Below, piece by piece: positions 44,864 through 54,496 of a DNA stretch of 64,000 nucleotides; position 1 is the first letter of the stretch; each line of letters begins with the position of its first letter. A program made the translations under genes and the position numbers. The notes below the pieces were generated by a model that was given only the letters and a program-made list of their open reading frames with translations, made no database searches and was not told where the DNA came from. Origin of the DNA: Shewanella sp. Isolate11 (GTDB lineage Bacteria; Pseudomonadota; Gammaproteobacteria; Enterobacterales; Shewanellaceae); assembly GCF_022398315.1 (NCBI RefSeq), contig NZ_JAKEVF010000004.1:186001-250000 (forward strand). The letters run 5' to 3'.

Positions 44864-46378
44864 ATGACTGAACAAACTCAAGATGAAAACAAGTTAATTG
44901 CAGAGCGCCGTGCCAAGTTAGAACACGTTCGCGCTTCTTGCCCTGCTAACGGTCACCCAAACAACTTCGATCGAAAACATAAGGCTGCCGATATTCAAGC
45001 CGAGTATGGTCAGTACAGTAAAGAAGAACTGGAAGGCATGAATATCCAGCGCTCTATCGCAGGCCGTATTATGGCTAAGCGTGGTCCTTTCTTAGTTATC
45101 CAAGATGTAAGCGGTCGTATTCAGGCTTATGCTGGTAAAGAGGTACAGAAAGAGCTTAAAGCTAAGTACCAAGGTTTAGATATCGGTGACATCATTGGTG
45201 TGACTGGCCAGCTACACCTGTCAGGCAAAGGCGATCTTTATGTCAACATGGAAGATTATCAATTGCTGACTAAAGCATTGCGTCCGTTGCCTGAGAAGTT
45301 CCATGGCTTAACTGACCAAGAGATGCGTTATCGTCAGCGTTATGTTGATTTGATCGTTAACGAAGATTCACGTAACACTTTCATTATTCGTTCGAAAGTG
45401 GTGACAGCTATTCGTAACTTCATGGTAAAAAATGAGTTTATGGAAGTAGAAACGCCAATGATGCATAGCATTCCTGGTGGTGCATCTGCGCGTCCATTTA
45501 TCACTCACCACAATGCGCTGGATATCGAAATGTATCTGCGTATCGCGCCAGAGCTATACCTTAAGCGTTTAGTTGTCGGTGGTTTTGAGCGTGTATTTGA
45601 GATCAACCGTAACTTCCGTAACGAAGGTCTGTCGCCACGTCATAATCCAGAATTCACCATGATGGAATTCTATATGGCTTATGCCGACTATAACGATTTG
45701 ATGGATCTAACCGAAGCTATGTTAAAGAGCATCGCGTTAGAGATCCACGGTGAAACAGCTGTGCCTTACGGTAAAGATGATGCTGTAGAGATGGTTGAGT
45801 TTGGTGGTCCATATGCACGTATGACCATGTTAGAAGCGATTAAGCACTACAACCCAGATCACGCCGATATTCAAGCGATGTCTGTGGCAGATGTGCAAGA
45901 TCGTGACCTATTGGTGAAAATTGCTAAGTCTGTGCACGTAGAAGTTGAGAAGTTTTGGACTTGTGGCCAGTTACTGGAAGAGATCTTCGGTGAAACGGCT
46001 GAGCCTAAGCTTATTCAACCGACGTTTATCACTGGTTACCCTGCGGATATCTCACCATTGGCACGTCGCAGCGATGACAACCCGTTTTTCACCGACCGTT
46101 TTGAGTTCTTTATCGGTGGCCGCGAAGTGGCTAACGGTTTCTCTGAGCTTAACGATGCCGAAGATCAAGACAGCCGTTTCAAGGCGCAGGTTGATGCTAA
46201 AGATGCTGGTGACGACGAAGCCATGTTCTACGATGCTGACTACATTACGGCACTAGAACATGGTCTGCCGCCAACGGCGGGCCAAGGTATCGGTATCGAC
46301 CGCCTGGTGATGCTGTTTGCTAACGCTCAAACCATTCGTGACGTTATCTTGTTCCCAGCGATGCGTCCTCAAGGATAA
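44864..46378 (+). CDS. lysS: Lysyl-tRNA synthetase, class II
   Basis: This 504-residue class II aminoacyl-tRNA synthetase has an N-terminal OB-fold anticodon-binding domain (about 60-150, [18 protein letters not shown]) and a catalytic core. Motif 2 lies in [21 protein letters not shown], and motif 3 at the C-terminus in [11 protein letters not shown]. It is 12 bases downstream of prfB and ends before a terminator, so the two form a transcript. Confidence 0.97.
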   Translation: MTEQTQDENKLIAERRAKLEHVRASCPANGHPNNFDRKHKAADIQAEYGQYSKEELEGMNIQRSIAGRIMAKRGPFLVIQDVSGRIQAYAGKEVQKELKAKYQGLDIGDIIGVTGQLHLSGKGDLYVNMEDYQLLTKALRPLPEKFHGLTDQEMRYRQRYVDLIVNEDSRNTFIIRSKVVTAIRNFMVKNEFMEVETPMMHSIPGGASARPFITHHNALDIEMYLRIAPELYLKRLVVGGFERVFEINRNFRNEGLSPRHNPEFTMMEFYMAYADYNDLMDLTEAMLKSIALEIHGETAVPYGKDDAVEMVEFGGPYARMTMLEAIKHYNPDHADIQAMSVADVQDRDLLVKIAKSVHVEVEKFWTCGQLLEEIFGETAEPKLIQPTFITGYPADISPLARRSDDNPFFTDRFEFFIGGREVANGFSELNDAEDQDSRFKAQVDAKDAGDDEAMFYDADYITALEHGLPPTAGQGIGIDRLVMLFANAQTIRDVILFPAMRPQG

Positions 46379-46412
46379 GGTGCTACTAGCGGGTTAAACC
46401 GCTAATGCTTGA

Positions 46413-46468
46413 TAAAAACCAGCCTTTTATTAGTACTTACAAGTATTAGTTAGGCTGGTTTTTTTATG
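46413..46468 (+). terminator. Terminator of prfB-lysS
   Basis: AAAACCAGCC and GGCTGGTTTTTTT bracket an internal hairpin-forming loop (TAGTACTTACAAGTATTA). The T run follows the stem on the plus strand. Confidence 0.8.
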
Positions 46469-46526
46469 CCTTAATCCCAGCGTTTCCTGTATGAAAGGTC
46501 GCGAGATTAAAATGTACAGATAATAA

Positions 46527-46558
46527 AAAACCACCTTATACCAAGGTGGTTGTTTTTA
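46527..46558 (-). terminator. Terminator of the DUF3144 gene
   Basis: The stem AACCACCTT / AAGGTGGTT is followed on the minus strand by TTTTTTATT. It lies about 20 bases past the stop. Confidence 0.8.
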
Positions 46559-46576
46559 TCGTAGCTAAAGTGCTAT

Positions 46577-46900
46577 TTAGCCGTTATAAACTTGTACCGC
46601 GTCATCTTTAGCCGGTTCAGCCTGAGGCGGGTTGTCGATATGATCATCGAGGTTGTCGCTAAGCATATCTTTGTATTCATTGGTAAACCACTCTAGCGCA
46701 GTTTGTTTCTCTGCAGCTAAGTCTGCCGCTTTTAATGACGCTTCGAAGGCGTTAAAACGAGCCGCTGCAAAACGGAGTGCAGTGCCGACTTTACCGACAT
46801 CTTGCTCTTGTGCTGTGAGTTCGTTAGCAAGGGCAATAAACTGATCTGCGAGTTCAAAAATGGTAGTTTCTTTTTGCTGTTCTGACATGCTTTTGCTCAT
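46577..46900 (-). CDS. DUF3144 family protein
   Basis: This 107-residue acidic helical protein is of the DUF3144 type (FELADQFIALANEL, ALRFAAARFNAFEA, WFTNEYKDMLSDNLDDH). No signal peptide or membrane segment is seen, so it should be cytoplasmic. Its function is unknown. The start may be the ATG at 46900 or the one at 46888, and neither has a clear ribosome site. It is monocistronic. Confidence 0.75.
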   Translation of the reverse strand: MSKSMSEQQKETTIFELADQFIALANELTAQEQDVGKVGTALRFAAARFNAFEASLKAADLAAEKQTALEWFTNEYKDMLSDNLDDHIDNPPQAEPAKDDAVQVYNG

Positions 46901-47093
46901 AAATGAGTGAATGTAATGGCTCTGATAGTAACTTAAATTAGCCGATAGTGAATCATCAATTTTAAGGTTATGGGATCTAAATCGGCAATTTTGCGCTGCC
47001 CTCGATCTTATCTACCGAACAGCGGATAATAGCGCTTAGCACCAGCTTAGCTAGGCTGCATCAATCAAATTAGAGAGGAATAACAATAAGCTT

Positions 47094-47762
47094 ATGGAAC
47101 ACATCAGCAGTTGGAATGAGTTTATCGAGCAGCAATCTCAGCTGGAATACTTTCAGAAATTACAGACTTTTGTGGCTCAGCAGCGGGCGGAAGGCAAAGC
47201 CATTTATCCTGCCGATGATGAGGTGTTTAATGCATTTAAGGCTACGCCACTTGAGCGAGTACGAGTGGTGCTGATTGGCCAAGATCCCTATCACGGTGAG
47301 GGTCAGGCACATGGTCTGTGTTTTTCGGTAAAACCGGGAGTGAAAACGCCGCCTTCGTTAGTGAATATGTATAAAGAGCTGGCAGAAGATATCTCAGGCT
47401 TCATTATTCCTAACCATGGCTATTTGGCTAAATGGGCCGAACAGGGGGTGTTGATGCTAAATACTGTGTTGACTGTAGAGCAGGGTAAGGCTCATTCCCA
47501 TGCAAAATCTGGCTGGGAGACATTTACCGACAATGCGCTTGCCCTATTGAATCAGCAAACTCGGCCTATTATCTTTGTGCTATGGGGTGGTCATGCGATA
47601 AAGAAAGGTAAAGGGATCACTGCTGCTCAGCATAAGGTGCTTTCTGGGCCGCATCCGTCGCCGTTATCGGCATATCGAGGCTTCTTTGGCTGTAAGCATT
47701 TTTCATACATTAACCAGTTACTGAGTAAGCAAGGTGATCAGCCGATCGATTGGCAGGTTTAA
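47094..47762 (+). CDS. ung: Uracil-DNA glycosylase
   Basis: It removes uracil from DNA to begin base-excision repair. The 222-residue family 1 enzyme has Asp64 in the catalytic motif GQDPYHG and His187 in SGPHPSPLS. The uracil-binding LNTVLTVE segment is present. It appears to be monocistronic. The upstream AGAGGA is about 13 bases from the ATG, rather far. Confidence 0.96.
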   Translation: MEHISSWNEFIEQQSQLEYFQKLQTFVAQQRAEGKAIYPADDEVFNAFKATPLERVRVVLIGQDPYHGEGQAHGLCFSVKPGVKTPPSLVNMYKELAEDISGFIIPNHGYLAKWAEQGVLMLNTVLTVEQGKAHSHAKSGWETFTDNALALLNQQTRPIIFVLWGGHAIKKGKGITAAQHKVLSGPHPSPLSAYRGFFGCKHFSYINQLLSKQGDQPIDWQV

Positions 47763-47969
47763 TGAGTGAATGGAATTGATAACTTGCTCAATTTTACATC
47801 TGTTATTATATTTAATGCAGTGATATTTAAGAGGTTAATTTAACGAGCCTAGGATTGCTCGTTAAGCGGGATAACCGTAGTTTTGCTCCATTAGTCGTGT
47901 AAGTGAAGACTTAAGTGGTGAGCTTAAGTGACACGCTATCCTTGATGGGGTTAATTAGGCGGACGTAAT

Positions 47970-48569
47970 ATGGATATTAGATTAAAGCGAGGAAAGCTTG
48001 TTCGTTGGGATGAAAGGCAGCAAGTGGGCTTTATTGCCCCCGATGATGGCTCTGCCGAGGTACGAATCTTAGGGGTTCATCTTTTCCCCTATGAATACTT
48101 GCCTCAAGAAGGTGAAGCCATTGTTTATCGCCAGTGGAAAGATAGCCTTCGAGGTACCAAAATTCTCACTGGTGAGGTAGATTTAGGCAATCCAATCAAG
48201 TTAACTTCTCCTTTCGAGCCTGAAACGCAATTTAATGGCTTAAAAAAAGTCAGTTGGCAGACCAAGCTCTCTTTAGTGATCGTGCCGCTTATCTTGGCAA
48301 ATATCTTCTATTTAATGGTTATCAATTATGATGTGAGTGATGAGATCACTACTAAGCCGCCCGCAGGGTTATTCCCTGCGGGTTCAGAATATTATGTTGG
48401 CAAACAAGATCTCAGTAATGTGGTATTTAAGTGTGATGCTCGTATGCAATGTTTGCAGATGAGCTCTTGCCAAGAGGCGCAATATTTTACGGAAAACTGC
48501 CAGGGATTTGAGACCAAAGTGGGCGAGATGCCCTGTGAAAAACTTTGGTGTAAGTCGCTGCTGGAATAG
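47970..48569 (+). CDS. Cold-shock-like/membrane/excalibur-like fusion protein
   Basis: This 199-residue protein has three parts. Residues 1-65 resemble a cold-shock OB domain (RLKRGKLVRWDERQQVGFIAP). A hydrophobic segment (about 92-115, LSLVIVPLILANIFYLMVI) is probably a membrane anchor. The C-terminal 50 residues follow the excalibur pattern (FKCDARMQCLQMSSCQEAQYF, ending MPCEKLWC) with its cysteines intact. The usual DxDxDG calcium loop before the last cysteines is missing (FETKVGEMPC). RNA or DNA binding and any calcium role are inference. A terminator follows. Confidence 0.75.
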   Translation: MDIRLKRGKLVRWDERQQVGFIAPDDGSAEVRILGVHLFPYEYLPQEGEAIVYRQWKDSLRGTKILTGEVDLGNPIKLTSPFEPETQFNGLKKVSWQTKLSLVIVPLILANIFYLMVINYDVSDEITTKPPAGLFPAGSEYYVGKQDLSNVVFKCDARMQCLQMSSCQEAQYFTENCQGFETKVGEMPCEKLWCKSLLE

Positions 48570-48573
48570 TAAT

Positions 48574-48609
48574 AAAAAGGCTCAACATCTTGATGTTGAG
48601 CCTTTTTAT
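48574..48609 (+). terminator. Terminator of the cold-shock/excalibur-like gene
   Basis: The stem AAAAAGGCTCAACATC / GATGTTGAGCCTTTTT with a two-base loop is followed by ATT. Confidence 0.88.
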
Positions 48610-48705
48610 TGAGTTGTTACTTACCTGAATACTTGCTGTGATTAGTATTACACATCGCAATGGTTTAAATATCTTAGATAATAGCTATTTGCGCCGAATA
48701 ACAAG

Positions 48706-49119
48706 CTAGTCTTTGATTAAACGGTATTTTGCTGCTAAATCACCAGTGATACGCTTGCCGCCATCATCGAGCATAAACAGTTGGTTTTCACCGACGAGGA
48801 ATTGTTTTGGCCATACCTTTCTATCTAAGGTGATCGTGCTACCACTTTTACTCCAGGTAAATGTGCCTTGTTGAATTGTAGGGGCTTGATCTCGACCGTC
48901 TAAATCTTCTTCGCGTAGGGTGAGCTCGTAGGTATTATCGCTATTAATCTGTAAAAACACTTTAGTAGCCTTACAGTTACCGCAAGGTAATTCTCCTGCA
49001 TAGACACCGGGCCAATCTAAGGCATTTTGGCTATTGTCACCAATGGCCATATTATCAGAACTGCTACAGGCCGATAATGCCAGCCATAATAGAGGTAGCA
49101 GCCACGCTATTTTTTTCAT
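48706..49119 (-). CDS. NlpE N-terminal-domain lipoprotein
   Basis: This 137-residue outer-membrane lipoprotein has a signal peptide ending in the lipobox LSAC (Cys18). The body matches the NlpE N-terminal beta-barrel: WPGVYAGELPCGNCKATKV, with its CxxC, and later strands TFTWSKSG and LTLREED. It lacks the second NlpE domain (NlpE is about 236 residues). NlpE is linked to copper tolerance and surface sensing through Cpx. AAGGAG lies upstream of the start. No Cpx genes are in this window. Confidence 0.82.
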   Translation of the reverse strand: MKKIAWLLPLLWLALSACSSSDNMAIGDNSQNALDWPGVYAGELPCGNCKATKVFLQINSDNTYELTLREEDLDGRDQAPTIQQGTFTWSKSGSTITLDRKVWPKQFLVGENQLFMLDDGGKRITGDLAAKYRLIKD

Positions 49120-49228
49120 GGGAAAACTCCTTTTAATCGGTAACTAGAATCGATTTCATGAGTCTAGCTATGATTATTTACGCTATTTATCAACTCATTA
49201 GTTATTAAGTTATGACTCAGTTTAGTCG

Positions 49229-49864
49229 TCATAGCAAATTGTTAATAGCTTTATGACCATTTTTAATGATCTGGGTCGGAGTCACAATTAATGGCAGTGG
49301 GACATCCCAATGTTCGACGGGCAGTTGCTGTACTTGCTGGCAGTCATGAGCGAAGCCAAGAGGATAAGGTTTACCAATGGTTTGCCAGTTGGCTAAGGTT
49401 CTGTCGTAATAGCCGCCGCCCATTCCCATGCGATTTCCTTGGGCGTCGAAGGCTACCAACGGGGTGACCACTATATCCAATTCATGGGCTAACACCATCT
49501 GCCGAATATCCAGTTTCGGCTCTTTAATCTTCAAGGTATTCGTTTGCAACTGGGTGTGTGGTTGATAGCGAAGAAAGATAAGATTTCCGGGGCTAAAAGG
49601 ATGTAATCGCGGTAGGTAGACTTCAATGTCAAGTTGCCAAAGCGCTTCGATTAAAGGCTGAGTATCGAGCTCTCCATCGTTACTGAGATACAAGGCCACC
49701 CGTTTAGCTTGCTGTTGTTTGATTAGTGAAATGACTTGCAGACTAGCTTGGGCGGAAAAATCCTGTTGTTGGGTTTGACTCAGACTGCGACGAGCTTGGC
49801 GAATTGTCTGTCTAAGGATTTGACGAGCACTGAGTTGTGCTGTCGCTCGAGGTAAAGCCGACAT
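49229..49864 (-). CDS. fau: 5-formyltetrahydrofolate cyclo-ligase
   Basis: It converts 5-formyl-THF to 5,10-methenyl-THF in one-carbon metabolism. The 211-residue protein has the YLSNDGELDTQPL segment, the FDAQGNRMGMGGGYYDRTL signature with its glycine-rich motif, and GFAHDCQ near the C-terminus. The start at 49864 is ATG; four upstream codons would need a GTG. In enterics this gene lies by ssrS and zapA, and here it lies divergent from zapA. Confidence 0.92.
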   Translation of the reverse strand: MSALPRATAQLSARQILRQTIRQARRSLSQTQQQDFSAQASLQVISLIKQQQAKRVALYLSNDGELDTQPLIEALWQLDIEVYLPRLHPFSPGNLIFLRYQPHTQLQTNTLKIKEPKLDIRQMVLAHELDIVVTPLVAFDAQGNRMGMGGGYYDRTLANWQTIGKPYPLGFAHDCQQVQQLPVEHWDVPLPLIVTPTQIIKNGHKAINNLL

Positions 49865-49988
49865 AAATATCAACACAAAAATTAGCGAGTTATAGGGTCA
49901 GTGTAGCGCTAGGTAGGATGTAGATCTAGCGCTAAAACCCGTCTTTTAGGCGTGTTTTTGGCTGCCTACTTCTGCGTTGAATGACCTC

Positions 49989-50036
49989 ATACCAATCAAA
50001 GTAAATTAGTGATCAGATAATGAATGCGATTGGTAT
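49989..50036. repeat. 48-bp ATACCAATC-type repeat (deleted version)
   Basis: ATACCAATC opens and GATTGGTAT closes the element. Its reverse complement is the two ends of the 11634-11809 element joined, with the middle missing. A further GATTGGTAT lies at 50120-50128. Nothing else is recognisable in the 49865-50278 gap apart from promoters expected for zapA and fau. Confidence 0.65.
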
Positions 50037-50278
50037 CACAAGGGAATAACCAATTTAATCATCTATTCGCCTTGAATGAGTTACCTTAAAGCATGCTGAG
50101 TAGATCACTTTCCTATACTGATTGGTATTACGTCCCATCTTGTTGAGAAATGACTATTATTGGTTATCTAAACAACATTTAATCTAACAAAGGGCTATTC
50201 GCCGTCGAGTCTTATTGCACTTTCAGATACAGACCGATATAGTCCGCTCAACAACACGATAAAAGGATCTACATCGCA

Positions 50279-50587
50279 ATGAGTAGCCATGCTATAGAGA
50301 TTAGCTTATTGGGCCGTACCTACTCCATCGCTTGTCCATTGGGGCAAGAAGATGCCTTGCGTCATGTAGCGGCAAAACTGGAAAAACAGTTGAGCACTCT
50401 TCGTGCCCGAACAAATAACTTGAGTCGGGAAGAAATCGCTATCATGGCCGCATTAAATATTGGTTATGAGCTGCTAGAAGAACAGCAGAAAAATCAGGAT
50501 TATATTAAGCAGATGGACAGCAAAATCGGCTTATTACAGTCCACTTTAGAAGACGCACTGGTTGAGCGTTCTGCGAAAGAAGATTAG
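50279..50587 (+). CDS. zapA: Cell division protein ZapA
   Basis: This 102-residue FtsZ-binding protein promotes Z-ring bundling. It has the N-terminal ISLLGRTYSIACPLGQED domain, the AALNIGYELL helix and a C-terminal coiled coil of about 30 residues (EEQQKNQDYIKQMDSKIGLL). 6S RNA follows about 105 bases downstream, the standard zapA-ssrS arrangement. Confidence 0.94.
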   Translation: MSSHAIEISLLGRTYSIACPLGQEDALRHVAAKLEKQLSTLRARTNNLSREEIAIMAALNIGYELLEEQQKNQDYIKQMDSKIGLLQSTLEDALVERSAKED

Positions 50588-50693
50588 ACTAGGCGGTAAG
50601 TCGATAGCGAGGTTATTCCACCTCAATAATAATTAACCCTAGTCGGTTAATTCGGTGTTATCAGCTTTTGGCGAGATAATGCCCAGACAACAA

Positions 50694-50884
50694 CTTTGCT
50701 CCCTGTGGTGTGCGTGAATCGGTTATGTCCCTGTGCCGATATTTACAAACTCAGGGTGAATGCTTTAATGACATTGCGCAAGCTCGGCACGAACCGAGAA
50801 GCCTTAGGATTTAATCATTTACCCGCCTTGAACCTACGGTTCAAGGGCTACACCGAGAAACGGCATCTTGGGGAGCATTCCAAA
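50694..50884 (+). ncRNA. ssrS: 6S RNA
   Basis: This RNA of about 190 bases binds sigma70 RNA polymerase. Hallmarks are the 5' strand TGCTCCCTGTGG pairing with CTTGGGGAGCA near the 3' end, GTGCCGATATTT, GCTCGGCACGAACCGAGAAG, and CCTTGAACCTACGGTTCAAGG followed by GCTACA and CGGCATCTTGGGGAG. The central bulge lies between these arms. It lies just downstream of zapA, and a hairpin AACCTCAGGTT plus a terminator follow. An open frame over the same bases is a shadow. Confidence 0.93.
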
Positions 50885-50924
50885 TTGAACAACCTCAGGT
50901 TGTGCGCTTAGCGTTATAAGCGAT

Positions 50925-50965
50925 AAAGCCAGAAGATAAGCTATTGTCTTCTGGCTTTTTTATTT
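50925..50965 (+). terminator. Terminator after 6S RNA
   Basis: The stem AAAGCCAGAAGA / TCTTCTGGCTTT with a ten-base loop is followed by TTTATTTTT. Confidence 0.88.
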
Positions 50966-51106
50966 TTCTATTATTTTTATTAAAAAATGCTCATCAGGCA
51001 TCTTTGATTGGTGTTCATACTCTGTGAGCTTAGTGCGCTTTTCGCCTTGGTCGAATGGGTCACATCTGCTAGCATGGACATAGATAAAATAGGATTGGAA
51101 TTAGAT

Positions 51107-51679
51107 ATGGCAACGCCTCCCTCTTTAAGTATCGACAGCTTATTAACTGAGCTCAAAGGTGCCGAAATTGCTCAACATCCAGTGGAAGTGCATGGCTCGT
51201 TAGTGGGTCTTATCTGTGGTGGTGTGGGTCAAGCAAAAAGCGAATGGTTAAAGCCGTTGCTGGAGCTGATTAACGATGGTCAATTGCCTCCTCCTTCGTT
51301 AACGCAATTAATTGAAGAACTCTATCAAGATACCTTAGCTCGTATTACCGATGCTGATTTTGGCTTTACGCCAATGGCTCCGGAAGAGGAAGAGTCATTA
51401 AGCAAGCGTGTCGAAGCGCTATCCTTATGGGTACAAAGCTTCCTTACCGGTTTAGCTATGGTGCAGCCTAAGTTAAATCGTGCTTCGAAAGATGTTAAAG
51501 AGGTCATTAACGATCTGGCTGAGATCGCTCAAGTCGAATTTGATGTCGTCGAAGATGAAGAATCAGAAGCAGCCTATATCGAATTGATGGAGTTTTCGCG
51601 TATGGCGGCGTTACATTGCTATGCCGAGTTTGGCCCAGAGCCGAGCGAGATTAAAGATGAAGATCCTTTGATTCATTAA
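51107..51679 (+). CDS. ygfB: YgfB/UPF0149 family protein
   Basis: This protein of 190 residues, near the 192 of E. coli YgfB, has the helical UPF0149 fold pattern (EVHGSLVGLICGGVG, LSLWVQSFLTGLA, YIELMEFSRMAALHCYAEF). The start at 51107 is preferred to the longer 51008 form, which adds a non-family stretch. GGAA lies seven bases upstream. In enterics pepP sits between ygfB and ubiH; here ubiH follows directly. The function remains poorly defined. Confidence 0.87.
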   Translation: MATPPSLSIDSLLTELKGAEIAQHPVEVHGSLVGLICGGVGQAKSEWLKPLLELINDGQLPPPSLTQLIEELYQDTLARITDADFGFTPMAPEEEESLSKRVEALSLWVQSFLTGLAMVQPKLNRASKDVKEVINDLAEIAQVEFDVVEDEESEAAYIELMEFSRMAALHCYAEFGPEPSEIKDEDPLIH

Positions 51680-51738
51680 GATACGATAGACTCCCTTGTG
51701 TCAGGCAGACGAGCAAGTTTGCTTGTAAGAGAAAGTGA

Positions 51739-52980
51739 ATGACCACCTCGACCTCAACTGAAATCCAACAATTTGATATCGCCATCGTCGGTGGAGCCAT
51801 GGCGGGGGCGACGCTGGCCCTTGGGTTGGCCAATTTAGCCAAAGAGCTTAAACAGCCGTTAAACATCGCCCTTATCGAAGCCCATAGTCCCGAGATTAAT
51901 ACCCAAAAAAATCAACCGCATCAAGGTTTCGATGCCCGCTCTATCGCCGTGGCTCAAGGTTCTATTTTCGAGCTAACCCGACTCGGCATTTGGCCGCACT
52001 TAGCGCATCTGGGTACCGCCATCGAAAACATTCATGTGTCCGATCGTGGCCACTTCGGCATGACAACCCTTAATGCTCGCGATTTTCATCTGCCTTATTT
52101 AGGTCAAGTGGTCGAGCTTGAGCGAGTCGGTGCTGCGCTATTTAATCAACTACAGCAAGCGCAAGTGAGTTTGTTCTGTCCCGCCAAATTGGCGCAGATG
52201 GAAGCCGGAATCGAGGCCAATCAATTGTTATTGGTAGATGGGCAGCGACTCTCGGCCAAGCTGGTGGTTGCCGCCGATGGACATCATTCTGTTGTGAGGC
52301 GCGATGCTAAGCTGCCACTTGAGCAAGTGGATTTTCAACAGGTGGCGATTGTGGCCAATGTTGCTACCGATAGAGCTCATCAACAGTGGGCTTACGAGCG
52401 CTTTACCGATAGCGGCCCATTAGCCATTTTACCTATGGCTAATATCGATGGTCAGCCGCGAGTCTCTTTGGTGTGGGCGTTAGCGCCTGAAAAAGCGCAG
52501 CAGATGTTAGCCGCTTCCAAAGCAGAGTTCTTGCAAACATTGCAGCAAGATTTTGGTTTCCGCGCTGGCGCCTTTATCGATGTAGGTCAGCGTTACAGCT
52601 ATCCCTTGATGCTGTCCTATATGACCAGACCCATTTATCAGCGCACCGTATTTATCGGCAACGCAGCCCAAACACTGCATCCTATTGCCGGACAAGGATT
52701 TAACCTGGGTTTACGTGACTTAGTCGCTTTGATCGCTGAGGTGCGTCAAGCGCTAGAACAGAATGAAGATATTGGCGGCGCAAAATTAACTCACCAATAT
52801 CTGGCTCAGCGAGTCGATGATCGAGAGTCGACCATTAACAATGTGGAATTTTTAGTGCGTGGTTTCTCTAATCAACATTGGCCGCTGGTTGCTGGACGCA
52901 ATTTAGGCTTACGTTTGCTGTCTTGGTGTCCGCCGCTGAAAACGCCAATCGCCCGAAAAGCCATGGGCTGGAAAGGATAA
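51739..52980 (+). CDS. ubiH: Ubiquinone biosynthesis hydroxylase UbiH
   Basis: This 413-residue FAD monooxygenase is in the ubiquinone pathway (2-octaprenyl-6-methoxyphenol hydroxylase). It has an N-terminal FAD motif IVGGAMAGATLALGLA, the DGHHSVVR motif and the C-terminal GNAAQTLHPIAGQGFNLGLRD loop. The MAGATLA variant and DARSIAVAQGS segment are UbiH-like. It is followed 58 bases later by the paralogous ubiI gene. Confidence 0.93.
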   Translation: MTTSTSTEIQQFDIAIVGGAMAGATLALGLANLAKELKQPLNIALIEAHSPEINTQKNQPHQGFDARSIAVAQGSIFELTRLGIWPHLAHLGTAIENIHVSDRGHFGMTTLNARDFHLPYLGQVVELERVGAALFNQLQQAQVSLFCPAKLAQMEAGIEANQLLLVDGQRLSAKLVVAADGHHSVVRRDAKLPLEQVDFQQVAIVANVATDRAHQQWAYERFTDSGPLAILPMANIDGQPRVSLVWALAPEKAQQMLAASKAEFLQTLQQDFGFRAGAFIDVGQRYSYPLMLSYMTRPIYQRTVFIGNAAQTLHPIAGQGFNLGLRDLVALIAEVRQALEQNEDIGGAKLTHQYLAQRVDDRESTINNVEFLVRGFSNQHWPLVAGRNLGLRLLSWCPPLKTPIARKAMGWKG

Positions 52981-53038
52981 TTTTACCGTTTAGCTGGTGC
53001 TAATTATGATGCTCAGCTTGATGAAAGGATATAAGTTA

Positions 53039-54247
53039 ATGTTCAACACACAAACCTATGATGTAGCAATAATCGGCGGTGGCATGGTGGGCTTAGCCAC
53101 TGCGATTGGCCTTGCCATGGAAGAGTTGCGGGTTGTGGTTATCGACGCTGGCGAAACCCATGCGGTTTCTGGCGCGGCACGCCTGAGAGTTAGTGCGATC
53201 AACAAGGCTAGTCAGCGCTTATTAACCCATCTCGGTGCTTGGGCTTATATCGATGAAACACGTGTTGGACCCTATCAGAAAATGGCGGTATGGGACAAAG
53301 ATGGCTTAGGTAAAATTGGTTTCGATGCCCACAGCATTAGCGAGCAGAGCCTTGGCAGTATTATCGAAAACGATAATATCAGCTACGCACTGGCAACTCG
53401 TGCAGCTGAACTGAGTAATATCACTTATCTTGAAAATCGTCGCCTCGATAAAATAGCCTTTGGCGAGCGCGAAGCTTGGCTAACCTTGGATAATGGTGAC
53501 AACTTGTCGGCGGCATTGGTGATCGGTGCCGATGGCGCAAATTCCTGGGTGCGCGAACAGTGTAAGATCCCGATGACATTTTGGGATTATGGTCACCATG
53601 CGATCGTGGCGGCTATTCGCACTGAACTACCCCATAACCACACGGCACGCCAAGCTTTTTTAAGCGATGGCCCTCTGGCGTTTTTACCGCTGTTTGAAGA
53701 TAACCTCTGTTCAATTGTGTGGTCATTACCACCGGAAAAAGCCAATAGCTTACTGGCTGCCGATCCGGTTCAGTTTGAACGTAGTCTTACCGCTGCTTTC
53801 GATGGCAAATTGGGTTTGTGCAAGTTAGAAGGCCAAGCTCAGGCTTTCCCATTGCGCATGCGTTATGCCCGTCATTTTGCCCGCCATCGTTTGTTACTCG
53901 CCGGCGATGCGGCTCATACCATACATCCTTTAGCTGGGCAGGGGGTTAACTTAGGTTTTCTCGATGCCGCAGCGATTATCGAAACCCTTATCGAACTCAA
54001 AGCCAAGGGTAAAGATATTGGTGAATACGCGAATTTACGGGCTCTTGAACGTTGGCGCAAAGCCGATGCCTTAGAGATGATTGCTGCGATGGAAGGCTTT
54101 AAACGATTATTCGAAGGCAGTAATCCAATTAAGAAAGCGGTACGCGATTTAGGGTTAAATCTGGTTGATAACTTTTCGCCTGTGAAAACACTGTTTATGC
54201 AGCAGGCGTTAGGTAACAAAAAACGTCTCCCCAGCTTGTGCCAATAA
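53039..54247 (+). CDS. ubiI: Ubiquinone biosynthesis hydroxylase UbiI
   Basis: This 402-residue FAD monooxygenase is expected to catalyse the C5 hydroxylation of the ubiquinone ring. The FAD motif is IIGGGMVGLATAIGLA; RLRVSAINKASQRLL, VIGADGANSWVR, FWDYGHHAIVA and GDAAHTIHPLAGQGVNLGF follow. The sequence matches the VisC/UbiI pattern more than UbiF. The start at 53039 is chosen because AAAGGAT precedes it and the N-terminus is then compact. The gcv operon follows. Confidence 0.9.
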   Translation: MFNTQTYDVAIIGGGMVGLATAIGLAMEELRVVVIDAGETHAVSGAARLRVSAINKASQRLLTHLGAWAYIDETRVGPYQKMAVWDKDGLGKIGFDAHSISEQSLGSIIENDNISYALATRAAELSNITYLENRRLDKIAFGEREAWLTLDNGDNLSAALVIGADGANSWVREQCKIPMTFWDYGHHAIVAAIRTELPHNHTARQAFLSDGPLAFLPLFEDNLCSIVWSLPPEKANSLLAADPVQFERSLTAAFDGKLGLCKLEGQAQAFPLRMRYARHFARHRLLLAGDAAHTIHPLAGQGVNLGFLDAAAIIETLIELKAKGKDIGEYANLRALERWRKADALEMIAAMEGFKRLFEGSNPIKKAVRDLGLNLVDNFSPVKTLFMQQALGNKKRLPSLCQ

Positions 54248-54351
54248 AAGTAGCACTACTTTTATTTTGTTTTTAAATACAAGTGGTTGACATAGTTTTA
54301 TTTGTTCTGCGTTTACAGGTGTAAAATTATTACCTTTTATGCATAAGGAAA

Positions 54352-54378
54352 TCTAATCCGAGAGTCGTTCGGATTAGA
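54352..54378 (+). terminator. Hairpin downstream of ubiI
   Basis: The stem TCTAATCCGA / TCGGATTAGA with a seven-base loop is followed by AAATTCTTTT. It lies about 105 bases after the ubiI stop, a possible weak terminator. Confidence 0.5.
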
Positions 54379-54386
54379 AAATTCTT

Positions 54387-54417
54387 TTGTATACAAAACT
54401 GTGACGCAAGGTATAAT
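54387..54417 (+). promoter_or_regulatory. Putative gcv promoter
   Basis: A perfect -10 TATAAT is at 54412-54417, with TTGTAT at 54387-54392 as a possible -35 (19-base spacing, longer than ideal). If real, the gcvT leader RNA is about 275 bases. Confidence 0.4.
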
Positions 54418-54496
54418 TTCGCCGCATTTTGATACCATTGTTCATATTTACACTAATATTGTCGATGCATCGTTCATAGGCACACTCAATAGTGTT

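Noticed and set aside
50696-50911. Open frame of 71 codons downstream of zapA
   Set aside because: It overlaps 6S RNA, whose conserved pairing and sequence blocks account for the region.
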